Shown here piece after piece: positions 1-6,976 of a DNA stretch of 14,085 nt. The stretch covers positions 1 through 14,085 of the forward strand of contig JAZDLC010000131.1 in assembly GCA_043802345.1 (NCBI GenBank). The letters are read 5' to 3'. The notes under the pieces were generated by a model. The model did not search any database. It had not been told where the DNA came from and was given only the letters and a program-made list of their open reading frames with translations. The position numbers and the translations under genes were made by a program. Every line of letters begins with the position of its first letter. Positions within the stretch are counted from its first letter, which is position 1. The stretch is from JAZDLC01 sp043802345. Its GTDB lineage: Bacteria; Planctomycetota; B15-G4; JADJEK01.

Positions 1-358
1 CGCTCCACCCCCCTTCCAGCCGCCAGGAAGAGGACTCCGCAGCTCTCGGGCGCGCTTCCAGGGCGGGGCGGAAAGAAACCCCAACCAGGAGTCACCCGGG
101 ACCCAACATTATCCAAACCCGCGCCCGACCACTCGCCTTCCCCGCCAACAGGACACCCTCCGTTCGTCGCGCCCGGAGCGCACCCGTCCCACCCCAAGTC
201 CCGGCCCGCCCAGGAAGCACGCCCGAGAGCCACCCACGACCCCCACCCCAACCCTGGACCCAAGCCGCTCACAAAAGTCCCCGGTGCTCCCGCGTACGAG
301 CACGTATGCGCGTACGAGTACGAAAAGCACACTTGGCGACCGCGGAGGGCGACTCCCG
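1..358. other. Left-edge region without a supported gene
   Basis: This stretch is strongly C-rich on the plus strand, with many CCCC and CCCACCC runs. Short open frames exist on both strands, but their translations are low-complexity Arg/Gly/Val-rich or Thr/Ser/Arg-rich, they lack a convincing ribosome binding site, and they resemble no family I recognise. The only local structure I can support is the hexamer repeat at 294-323. The region lies downstream of the minus-strand NPCBM gene, so its terminator could be here, but I see no stem followed by a T-run. Confidence 0.55.
294..323. repeat. Degenerate GTACGA hexamer repeat
   Basis: Five consecutive hexamers read GTACGA, GCACGT, ATGCGC, GTACGA, GTACGA, so three of the five are exact. 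GTAC is self-complementary, so the minus strand reads as TCGTAC units. It lies 36 bases past the stop of the minus-strand NPCBM gene. Longer runs of this kind of hexamer occur in intergenic DNA of some environmental bacteria (recollection). No function is implied. Confidence 0.4.
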
Positions 359-1570
359 CTACCCCACTACCCTCACCAAGATCGGATCGCACAGCGCGAC
401 CCGGTCGGCGACATCCCCTCGGTCGGCGAAGCCGACCTCGATGGTGAGAGTCTTGGCCCCCGCCAGCTCGATCCCCGGAATCTGTACAGGGTCGTCGCCG
501 GAGCGGATCACCGGACTCTCGAATCTCACCTCCTGATCCACCAGCACCCTCAGCGTGACCGAGCCGGAGGCTTCCAGCTGCATGACTTCATCGGCAAGGC
601 CGAAGAGCCCCTGGAAGAGACTGTATCCGCCATCCAGGTCGTAGGTGAGGCGACATCTGGAGTGCAATCCAAGGCCCTTTCCATACCGCCGGCCGCCGAC
701 CGATAGCGGCTGGCCGGTCACCGACCGATCCCTGCACCAGGGAAAGAGGAACTGGTCGTCGTTCCCAATGAACGGCGTCTGCTCCACCTGGGAAGGATCC
801 AGGTCGCTCAGGTAGACGAAGCGGTCGCTGCTGAAGCGGACGCGGGTCAACCTGCCCAGCGGGATCAGCAGCTCCTCCGCGAAGACCGTCCGAACCCGGA
901 CCATTCTGGTGGAGAGATCGATCAGGTCGCCGATCAGCAGGCCGCCGTCCTTCAGTTCCAGCTCGGCCCGCCGCTGGTACGGCTTCGGCGAGCCAGCGAT
1001 CGGGGCCACGGCCACTCCCAGCACCTTCTCGAGATCGACCTGGATCTCACCCAGCTCGCAATCGATCGTGACCCCCCTGATCCCGAGCCGGACCAGCGTG
1101 CCCGGCAGCTCGTCCCCCTCCACGGGCCCCTTGCGGAACAGCACGTCCTCGCTGCCGGTCGCGCGCAGAAGGGAGGGGTTGATGCGGCTCTCGGCAGGAC
1201 CGAACGACGCGGCACGGATGAGATCGATCGGCAGGCGCAAGAGGCCCAGCCCAGCGGTCTCCAACTCGACGGTGTCCTCGTCACCCTCCCCGAGCATCCC
1301 GGTAAGTTCGCTTCCGTCGACCGTCTCGATCAAGACGTCCGCCTCGAAAGGCGGTACTGGCTCGCTGTCCAGGATCTCGGCGAACAGCACCTGACCCTCC
1401 TGCAGCAACTCGACGGCCCCGGAGCGGGTCACACGCATCTCGCCTCGCTCGCCGAGCGCCAGCGAGTCGATCGGCAGGACCCGGCCGTCCAGGGTGTGCA
1501 GCACGACCTCCCCGGCCGCGGGCCAGAGGCCGGGCAGGAGGAACAGGAGGGGAAGAATGAAAGCGGTCAT
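359..1570 (-). CDS. Secreted four-repeat protein with C-terminal NPCBM domain
   Basis: This encodes 403 residues. Residues 1-20 form a signal peptide (hydrophobic core FILPLLFLLPGLW, likely cleavage after Ala-Ala-Gly), so the protein is exported. The middle contains what look like four related beta-rich units at about 22-68, 78-123, 142-188 and 202-246. Each has a hydrophobic strand, a DG or GD turn, alternating V/L strands, and a closing segment such as LPIDLIRAASF or IPLGRLTRVRF. Residues from about 265 form an NPCBM domain, with the hallmark KGLGLHSRCRLTYDL and a C-terminal DPILVRVVG strand. NPCBM domains are galactose-binding-like beta sandwiches often joined to glycoside hydrolases, but no catalytic domain is present here. 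A carbohydrate-binding or scaffold role in the envelope is inferred. The gene is transcribed divergently from groEL1, and the palindromes at 1630 and 1672 lie upstream of its start. Confidence 0.8.
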   Translation of the reverse strand: MTAFILPLLFLLPGLWPAAGEVVLHTLDGRVLPIDSLALGERGEMRVTRSGAVELLQEGQVLFAEILDSEPVPPFEADVLIETVDGSELTGMLGEGDEDTVELETAGLGLLRLPIDLIRAASFGPAESRINPSLLRATGSEDVLFRKGPVEGDELPGTLVRLGIRGVTIDCELGEIQVDLEKVLGVAVAPIAGSPKPYQRRAELELKDGGLLIGDLIDLSTRMVRVRTVFAEELLIPLGRLTRVRFSSDRFVYLSDLDPSQVEQTPFIGNDDQFLFPWCRDRSVTGQPLSVGGRRYGKGLGLHSRCRLTYDLDGGYSLFQGLFGLADEVMQLEASGSVTLRVLVDQEVRFESPVIRSGDDPVQIPGIELAGAKTLTIEVGFADRGDVADRVALCDPILVRVVG

Positions 1571-1629
1571 CTAAGGACTCCGACTCGCAGTTGCCTCGTC
1601 AGCGAGACCATAGCCTCTGAACCGAACCG

Positions 1630-1642
1630 CGACAATCTGTCG
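1630..1642. promoter_or_regulatory. Operator-like palindrome, copy 1
   Basis: The sequence CGACA-ATC-TGTCG is a perfect 5+5 base inverted repeat with a 3-base centre. It is nearly identical to the second copy at 1672-1686. It lies about 60 bases upstream of the NPCBM start codon and about 470 bases upstream of groEL1. Paired copies of this kind are typical of binding sites for a dimeric repressor or activator; the regulator is unknown. Confidence 0.45.
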
Positions 1643-1671
1643 GTTCCCCCTTCGCTCAGGTCGAGCCCAGG

Positions 1672-1686
1672 ACGACAACCTGTCGT
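1672..1686. promoter_or_regulatory. Operator-like palindrome, copy 2
   Basis: The sequence ACGACA-ACC-TGTCGT is a perfect 6+6 inverted repeat and shares the CGACA-AYC-TGTCG core with copy 1. The two centres (1636 and 1679) are 43 bases apart, close to four turns of B-DNA, so bound dimers would face the same side of the helix. It may control the NPCBM gene, the groEL1 operon, or both. Confidence 0.45.
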
Positions 1687-1723
1687 GACTCCTGGTAACC
1701 GGCACGGGGAAGGAGATTGGGGC

Positions 1724-1753
1724 GGCCCGAATCGAGAAGGGCCAGTTCGGGCC
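1724..1753. repeat. Inverted repeat, 8-bp stem
   Basis: GGCCCGAA at 1724-1731 is the exact reverse complement of TTCGGGCC at 1746-1753, with a 14-base loop. No T-run follows on either strand. It could be an RNA hairpin in a long groEL1 leader or a protein-binding site. Confidence 0.3.
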
Positions 1754-1995
1754 TCTGGGGCCATCGACCACGACGTTGACGCACGGGCGGAGACCCCTGC
1801 GGCGAGATCCAGGGGCTCAGGAAGGGGTACATGGACGGATACGGCCGGTTCTGAGGGGGCGAAACCCGTTGGCGACGGCTCCGTTGGAGCGCCACGCGTT
1901 CTTTCGGCCGCGGGGCGGCCGGGCGTCCTGCCTCTGGTCCGGTACTCGACGGCATCTGATTTGCTTCATTGACATCATTCCAGACCTGTGGTGGC

Positions 1996-2011
1996 CCGGC
2001 ATCCGTGCCGG
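1996..2011. repeat. Small hairpin in the groEL1 leader region
   Basis: CCGGCA at 1996-2001 pairs with TGCCGG at 2006-2011 around a TCCG tetraloop. It lies about 100 bases before the groEL1 start. It may be a leader-RNA structure, but stems this short occur by chance in GC-rich DNA. Confidence 0.25.
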
Positions 2012-2110
2012 ATCGAATTCCGCCTCAGGACCCCGTACAGAACACAAAACGGGCGCCCGGGGACCGGGCCGACCCACTTTTAAAGAGATGAGATCGGGAG
2101 GATTGAGAAC

Positions 2111-3757
2111 ATGGCGAAGCAACTCGCCTTCGAGCAGGAAGCGCGCGAACGGCTCCGTGAGGGAGTCGTCAAGATCGCTCGGGCGGTCAAGAGCACACTC
2201 GGCCCGCGTGGGCGAAATGCCATCTTGGACAAGGGGTGGGGAGCCCCCACCGTGACGAAGGATGGCGTGACGGTGGCCGAAGAGGTGGAACTGAAAGACC
2301 CCTACGAGAACATGGCCGCACAGCTGGTGAAGGAAGCTGCTTCCAGAACCTCGGATCAGGCTGGCGACGGTACTACCACGGCGACCGTGCTGGCAGAGGC
2401 GATCTATCTCGAGGGACTCCGGTTCGTGACGTCGGGAGTGAGCACCGCGGCTCTGGTGCGCGGCGTGCGGAAGGGCGTGGAAGCTCTTGATCAGCGCCTC
2501 GGCAAGCTCGCCAAGAAGGTCGACGACTCCCGGGAGATCGGCCAGGTCGCGACCATCTCGGCCAACAACGACACGTCCGTCGGCAAGATGATCGCCAGCG
2601 CCATGGACAAGGTCGGCAAGGACGGGGTGATCACGGTCGACGACGGCCAGGGCCTCGAGACCGAAATCAAGGTGGTCGAGGGGATGCAGTTCGACCGGGG
2701 ATTCCTGTCACCCCATTTCGTGACCAATCCCGACCGGATGGAAGTGGATCTCCGGAACGCCCTCGTACTCGTGTATGAAGAGAAGCTCTCCACCGCCAAG
2801 AAGCTGGTGCCGATTCTGGAGCAGGTCTCCAAGGCCGGCAGGTCCCTGCTGATCATCGCCGAGGATATCGAAGGCGAGGCGCTGGCCACGCTGGTGGTGA
2901 ACAAGCTGCGCGGCATCGTGAAGGCGGCGGCCGTGAAGGCCCCCGGTTACGGAGACCGGCGCAAGGCGATGATGCAGGACATCGCGATCCTCACCGGAGC
3001 ACGCCCGATCTTCAAGGATCTGGGAATCGACCTGGAACAGATCACTCTGCAGGATCTGGGTTCCGCGAGGCAGGTCACCATCACCTCCGATGACACGACG
3101 ATCGTCCAGGGCGGCGGAGGCCCGAAGGCGGTCCAGGCGCGAGTGGCTCAGATCCGTGGCGAGATCGAGAACACCACCTCGGACTACGACCGGGAGAAGC
3201 TCCAGGAGCGACTGGCCAAGCTGTCCGGCGGCATCGCCGTCATCAAGGTCGGCGGGGCCACGGAAGTGGAGGTCAAGGAGAAGAAGGCGAGAATCGAGGA
3301 TGCTCTGCACGCGACCCGCGCCGCCATCGAGCAAGGCGTGGTTCCCGGCGGCGGCGTGGCGCTGCTGCGGGCCAGGAAGGCGCTGGAGAGCGTGAAGACC
3401 GAAGGGGACGAGCAGTACGGAATCGAAATCCTCTCCCGGGCCATCGAGCAGCCCCTCAGGATCATCGTCGAGAACGCGGGAGCGGACGCCCCTCTGATCG
3501 TCAAGGAGGTCATGGCCGGCAAGGGGAACTTCGGCTACGACGCTCTCGCCGGAGAATTCTGCGACCTGCTTGAACGGGGTGTGATCGACGCGGTGAAGGT
3601 CGTTCGTACCGCCCTTCAGAACGCCGCCTCCGTCGCCACGCTGCTGCTGACCACCGACACGCTGGTGGCCGACATTCCCAAGAAGACCCCCGAGCCGGCC
3701 GAAGGCATGGACGGCGGCATGGGTGGCATGGGTGGCATGGGTGGCATGGGCTTCTGA
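2111..3757 (+). CDS. groEL: 60-kDa chaperonin GroEL, paralogue 1 (GGM tail)
   Basis: This is a group I chaperonin of 548 residues, the same length as E. coli GroEL. It forms the ATP-driven folding ring in the cytoplasm. The ATP-site elements are present: TLGP at 29-32, KDGVTV with D51, GDGTTT with D86, and the hydrolytic Asp in EDALHATRAA at D397, followed by the PGGGVAL loop. The protein ends in the flexible GGM-repeat tail that lines the cavity floor. In the apical substrate/GroES-binding surface, the E. coli Y199 and Y203 positions are F198 and H202, and the L234 position is Val, while L237, L259 and the VV pair are kept. H202 is unusual for a surface that is normally hydrophobic. The start is well supported by GGGAGGA eight bases upstream. 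It is the first gene of a groEL-groES-groEL set. Confidence 0.96.
   Translation: MAKQLAFEQEARERLREGVVKIARAVKSTLGPRGRNAILDKGWGAPTVTKDGVTVAEEVELKDPYENMAAQLVKEAASRTSDQAGDGTTTATVLAEAIYLEGLRFVTSGVSTAALVRGVRKGVEALDQRLGKLAKKVDDSREIGQVATISANNDTSVGKMIASAMDKVGKDGVITVDDGQGLETEIKVVEGMQFDRGFLSPHFVTNPDRMEVDLRNALVLVYEEKLSTAKKLVPILEQVSKAGRSLLIIAEDIEGEALATLVVNKLRGIVKAAAVKAPGYGDRRKAMMQDIAILTGARPIFKDLGIDLEQITLQDLGSARQVTITSDDTTIVQGGGGPKAVQARVAQIRGEIENTTSDYDREKLQERLAKLSGGIAVIKVGGATEVEVKEKKARIEDALHATRAAIEQGVVPGGGVALLRARKALESVKTEGDEQYGIEILSRAIEQPLRIIVENAGADAPLIVKEVMAGKGNFGYDALAGEFCDLLERGVIDAVKVVRTALQNAASVATLLLTTDTLVADIPKKTPEPAEGMDGGMGGMGGMGGMGF
3713..3748 (+). repeat. 9-bp tandem repeat encoding the GGM tail
   Basis: One GGCGGCATG unit is followed by three exact GGTGGCATG units, in frame, encoding four Gly-Gly-Met repeats at the end of groEL1. 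Such a repeat can gain or lose units by replication slippage. groEL2 has no equivalent. Confidence 0.9.
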
Positions 3758-3824
3758 GCCGGCGCCCTTCATGCCTCGAATCGAACATAAGAAACAAACG
3801 AAGACAAACACAGGAGAGAAGACC

Positions 3825-4118
3825 ATGGTGAAGATTCGACCGATGGATGATCGGATCGTCGTGAAGGTGCTCGAGGCCGAGGAGACGACGGCGGGCGGCA
3901 TTCTGCTGCCGGATACCGCGAAGGAGAAGCCGCAGCGTGGCAAGGTCTCCGCGGTTGGCCAGGGCCGGCTGCTGGACGACGGCAAGCGGGCGGCCATGAC
4001 CGTCAAGAAAGGTGATGTCGTGATCTTCGGCAAGTACTCCGGCAGTGACGTCGAGATCGAGGGCCAGGAATTCAAGATCATGCGCGAGAACGAGGTTCTC
4101 TTGCGGGTCGAGAGCTGA
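3825..4118 (+). CDS. groES: 10-kDa co-chaperonin GroES
   Basis: This encodes 97 residues, the usual GroES length. GroES is the heptameric lid that binds the GroEL apical domain. The N-terminus IRPMDDRIVVKV is the standard first strand. The mobile loop spans about residues 17-35, with the tripeptide I26-L27-L28 that docks on GroEL inside AGGILLPDTAKEKPQRG. The C-terminal strand ends in ENEVLLRVE. The frame is open farther upstream, but the ATG at 3825 is chosen because AGGAG sits at 3812-3816 with an 8-base spacer and the protein then starts at the family position. It lies 67 bases after groEL1 and 14 bases before groEL2, so one lid gene apparently serves two ring genes. Confidence 0.96.
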   Translation: MVKIRPMDDRIVVKVLEAEETTAGGILLPDTAKEKPQRGKVSAVGQGRLLDDGKRAAMTVKKGDVVIFGKYSGSDVEIEGQEFKIMRENEVLLRVES

Positions 4119-4132
4119 GGAGGACGATCAAG

Positions 4133-5737
4133 ATGGCAAAGCAACTCATCTTTCAGCATGAGGCCCAGCGCAAGATCATGCAGGGCATCGAGAAGCTCGC
4201 CCGGGCGGTCAAGGTGACCCTCGGCCCGGGCGGACACAACGTAATCCTGAACAAGTCGTTCGGCTCCCCCCAGATCACCAAGGACGGCGTCACGGTGTCG
4301 AAGGAGATCGAGCTGCCCGACCCGTTCGAGAACATGGGCGCGAAGCTGCTCAACGAGGTGGCCTCGAAGACGTCCGACAACGCGGGTGACGGCACCACGA
4401 CCGCCACGGTGCTGGCCGAGGCGATCTTCAAGGAGGGCATGAAGGCGCTCGCGTCCGGGATCAATCCCATGGCCCTGAAGCGCGGCATTGACGCTTCCGT
4501 CGCCTGCGTGACCGAGCAGCTCAAGGCGCTCTCCAAACCGGTGAAGAACCAGAGTGAAGTGACCCAGGTGGGCACGATCTCCGCCAACCAGGACCGGGAA
4601 ATCGGCGCCCTGCTCGCGGAAGCGGTGGCCAAGGTCGGCAACGACGGCGTGATCACCGTGGAGGAGTCGAAGACTTCAGAGACGTCGCTGGAACTGGTCG
4701 AGGGGATGGAGTTCGACAAGGGATACCTGTCGCCCTACTTCGTCACCAACGTCCAGACCATGTCGGCCGAACTGGAGGACGCCTATGTCCTGCTGCACGA
4801 CAAGAAACTGTCGAACCTGCGGACGCTGCTACCGCTCCTGGAGCAGATCGCCGGCTCGGGCAAACCGCTCCTGATCGTGTCGGAGGATGTGGAGAGCGAG
4901 GCGCTGGCCGCCCTCGTGGTCAACAAGCTGCGCAACGTCGTTTCCTGCTGCGCCGTGAAGGCTCCTGGTTTCGGCGACCGCCGCAAGGCGATGCTGGACG
5001 ACATGGCGGTCCTGACCGGCGGATCGGTGATCTCCGAGGAACTCGGCCAGAAGCTCGAGAACGTCACGCTTGACCAACTGGGCCAGGTGAAGACGATTCG
5101 GATCACGAAGGATGCATGCACGCTCATTCGAGGCGCCGGAAAGAAGAAGGACATCGAGGCCCGGGTGGGTCAGATTCGGGCCCAGATCGAGAAGTCGACT
5201 TCCGACTACGACCGGGAGAAGCTGCAGGAGCGGCTGGCCAAGCGGACCGGCGGCGTGGCCGTGATCAAGGTCGGCGCCGCCACCGAGGCCGAGCTGAAGG
5301 AGAAGAAGGCCCGGGTGGAGGACGCGCTCCACGCGACGCGTGCCGCGGTGGAGGAGGGTGTGGTTCCCGGAGGCGGGGTGGCGCTGCTGCGCGCGATTCC
5401 GGCCCTGGAAGAGTTGCGCCTGAAAGGCGAGGAGAAGTTCGGCAAGGCCGTGATCCTCAAGGCAATCCAGGCACCATTGTTCTGGATCGCCAAGAACGCG
5501 GGCGAGGATGGTTCCGTGGTGGTATCGGAGGTGAAGGCCAAGACCGGCGCCTTCGGATTCAACGCCCTCACAAGGACCTATGGCGACCTGATCAAGGACG
5601 GCGTGCTCGACCCCACGAAGGTGGTCAGGTCGGCGCTCCAGAACGCCGCCTCCATCGCCGGTCTCCTGCTGACGACCGACACCCTGGTGACCGACCTGGC
5701 TGAAGATCGGGAACCGGTCATCGGCGGCACCATCTGA
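4133..5737 (+). CDS. groEL: 60-kDa chaperonin GroEL, paralogue 2 (no GGM tail)
   Basis: This second group I chaperonin has 534 residues. Catalytic features are intact: TLGP at 29-32, KDGVTV, GDGTTT with D86, EDALHATRAA with D397, and PGGGVAL. It lacks the GGM tail and ends in a short polar segment, EPVIGGTI. Its apical face is the canonical one (Y198, Y202, F203, both Leu of the LLPLLEQ helix, and the ALVV segment), unlike paralogue 1. Unusual residues are GGH after TLGP where most GroELs have KGR, Lys at the E. coli R197 position, and several cysteines including adjacent C272-C273 where VAA is common. AGGAGG at 4118-4123 and the 14-base gap from groES suggest tight coupling with it. It probably arose from an ancient duplication of groEL; a mixed-ring or specialised-client role is inference. 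Confidence 0.95.
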   Translation: MAKQLIFQHEAQRKIMQGIEKLARAVKVTLGPGGHNVILNKSFGSPQITKDGVTVSKEIELPDPFENMGAKLLNEVASKTSDNAGDGTTTATVLAEAIFKEGMKALASGINPMALKRGIDASVACVTEQLKALSKPVKNQSEVTQVGTISANQDREIGALLAEAVAKVGNDGVITVEESKTSETSLELVEGMEFDKGYLSPYFVTNVQTMSAELEDAYVLLHDKKLSNLRTLLPLLEQIAGSGKPLLIVSEDVESEALAALVVNKLRNVVSCCAVKAPGFGDRRKAMLDDMAVLTGGSVISEELGQKLENVTLDQLGQVKTIRITKDACTLIRGAGKKKDIEARVGQIRAQIEKSTSDYDREKLQERLAKRTGGVAVIKVGAATEAELKEKKARVEDALHATRAAVEEGVVPGGGVALLRAIPALEELRLKGEEKFGKAVILKAIQAPLFWIAKNAGEDGSVVVSEVKAKTGAFGFNALTRTYGDLIKDGVLDPTKVVRSALQNAASIAGLLLTTDTLVTDLAEDREPVIGGTI

Positions 5738-5753
5738 GATCGCTCCCCGGAAC

Positions 5754-5784
5754 AACCGCACCATCCCCGAGGATGGTGCGGTTT
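5754..5784 (+). terminator. Hairpin after groEL2, candidate terminator or attenuator
   Basis: AACCGCACCATCC at 5754-5766 pairs perfectly with GGATGGTGCGGTT at 5771-5783 around a CCGA tetraloop, giving a 13-bp stem. Only three T residues follow (5782-5784, two of them in the stem). It starts 16 bases after the groEL2 stop and ends 40 bases before dnaJ. It may end the groE transcript, or only stabilise the mRNA end or reduce read-through into dnaJ. Confidence 0.65.
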
Positions 5785-5823
5785 CCGCACGCCCGCACCT
5801 GATGAGATCGGCCTGAATCCGGA

Positions 5824-6963
5824 ATGGCGAAGCGAGACTACTACGAGGTTCTCGAGGTCGACCGCGGCTCCAACGCGGATGACATCAAGAAGGCGTATCG
5901 CAGGCTCGCGTTCAAGTTCCATCCGGACCGCAATCAGGGAGACGGCGATGCGGAACAGAAGTTCAAGGACGCCGCCGAGGCGTACGAGGTACTTTCCTCC
6001 GAGGACAAGCGGCGGATCTACGATCAATACGGTCATGCCGGTCTTCAGGGCGCGGGAGCAGGCCCGCGCGGATTCTCCGGAGTGGAGGATATCTTCTCGG
6101 CCTTCGGCGACATCTTTGGCCGGGGCGGAGGCTCACCCTTCGAGGACTTCTTTGGCTTTGGCCGCTCCCGCGGCGGGCGCGCGCGGGTGGAGCGGGGATC
6201 CTCCCTCAAGTGCCAGTTGGAGTTGAGCCTGAGCGAGGTTGACTCCGGCATCGAGAAGACCATCGAGCTGAGAAGAAACGAGACCTGCGAGTCCTGCTCC
6301 GGGTCCGGCGCCAAGTCCGGGACCTCTCCTTCGACCTGCCGCGACTGCGGCGGCGTGGGACAGGTCCAGATGTCGCAGGGCTTCTTCACCATCCGCCAGA
6401 ACTGCCCCCGCTGCCGCGGGGAGGGGACCGTCATCGAGAATCCGTGCGGAGAATGTCGCGGGACCGGACGGACTCCACGCAAGCGCGAGATCACCGTCCG
6501 GATTCCGGCGGGGATCCAGGACGCCGCGCAGCTGCGCGTGACCGGCGAGGGCGAGCCCGGGCGCAACAACGGCCCGCGGGGAGACCTCTACTGCTTTGTC
6601 ACGGTGAAGCCCCACCCGATCTTCGCCCGGGATGAGGACGACCTCGTGTGCGAGATGCCGATCTCCTTCTCCCAGGCGGCGCTAGGTGCGGACCTCGAGG
6701 TTCCTACCCTTGCGGGCAGGGCGGAGCTGACGATCCCCAAGGGAACCCAGACCGGCAAGGTATTCCGCATGCGCGGCAAGGGGCTGACGCGCTTTCGCGG
6801 GCAGGGCAAGGGTGACCTGAAAGTGCAGGTCTTCATCGAGACCCCGAAGAAGCTCACCTCCCGTCAGGAGGAGCTGCTGAGGGAATTCGCCATGACGGAA
6901 GAACTGGGAATCAGTCCACAGAGGAAGTCATTCCTGGACAAGGTAAGGGAGCTTTTCGACTAG
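5824..6963 (+). CDS. dnaJ: Type I (class A) DnaJ co-chaperone
   Basis: This 379-residue full-length Hsp40 stimulates DnaK ATPase and delivers substrates in the cytoplasm. The J domain (about 4-70) has the essential HPD at 33-35. It is followed by a Gly/Phe-rich linker (about 75-125, with GFGRSRGGRAR) and a zinc region with four CxxCxGxG motifs: C155/C158, C172/C175, C194/C197 and C208/C211. All eight cysteines are present, so both zinc sites should form. The C-terminal substrate-binding domains then run to the end, with IPAGIQDAAQLRVTGEGEPG and IPKGTQTGKVFRMRGKG. No clear Shine-Dalgarno precedes the ATG. The start is chosen because AKRDYYEVLEV begins at the usual family position. grpE follows after 13 bases; dnaK is not in the window. 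Confidence 0.96.
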   Translation: MAKRDYYEVLEVDRGSNADDIKKAYRRLAFKFHPDRNQGDGDAEQKFKDAAEAYEVLSSEDKRRIYDQYGHAGLQGAGAGPRGFSGVEDIFSAFGDIFGRGGGSPFEDFFGFGRSRGGRARVERGSSLKCQLELSLSEVDSGIEKTIELRRNETCESCSGSGAKSGTSPSTCRDCGGVGQVQMSQGFFTIRQNCPRCRGEGTVIENPCGECRGTGRTPRKREITVRIPAGIQDAAQLRVTGEGEPGRNNGPRGDLYCFVTVKPHPIFARDEDDLVCEMPISFSQAALGADLEVPTLAGRAELTIPKGTQTGKVFRMRGKGLTRFRGQGKGDLKVQVFIETPKKLTSRQEELLREFAMTEELGISPQRKSFLDKVRELFD

Positions 6964-6976
6964 CCCATTTGGAACC

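Larger units (their letters stand above)
1571..2110. other. Divergent spacer between NPCBM gene and groEL1
   Basis: No gene is supported in these 540 bases; the open frames that cross it run into groEL1 in the wrong frame. It contains the two palindromes at 1630-1642 and 1672-1686, the inverted repeats at 1724-1753 and 1996-2011, and an exact TTGACA at 1969-1974. The hexamer 17 bases after that TTGACA is TGGCCC, which is a poor -10, so I do not call a promoter. I saw no CIRCE element (TTAGCACTC-N9-GAGTGCTAA). The groEL1 ribosome binding site GGGAGGA is at 2096-2102, eight bases before the ATG. Confidence 0.6.

Noticed and set aside
109..330. Minus-strand frame of 73 codons near the left edge
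   Set aside because: The translation is Arg/Gly/Val-rich and begins in the hexamer repeat; there is no Shine-Dalgarno and no family resemblance.
1969..1997. Exact TTGACA as a groEL1 promoter
   Set aside because: The hexamer 17 bases downstream is TGGCCC, and no sigma-32-like -10 lies at a proper distance, so the promoter is not supported.
1776..2255. Plus-strand frame of 159 codons running into groEL1
   Set aside because: It enters groEL1 out of frame and its translation is Arg/Pro/Gly-rich; groEL1 has its own strong ribosome binding site.
2708..4237. Long minus-strand open frame of about 509 codons opposite groEL1 and groES
   Set aside because: It lies antisense to two well-supported chaperonin genes, its His/Leu/Asp/Gly-rich translation matches no family, and it follows from GC-rich codon use on the other strand.
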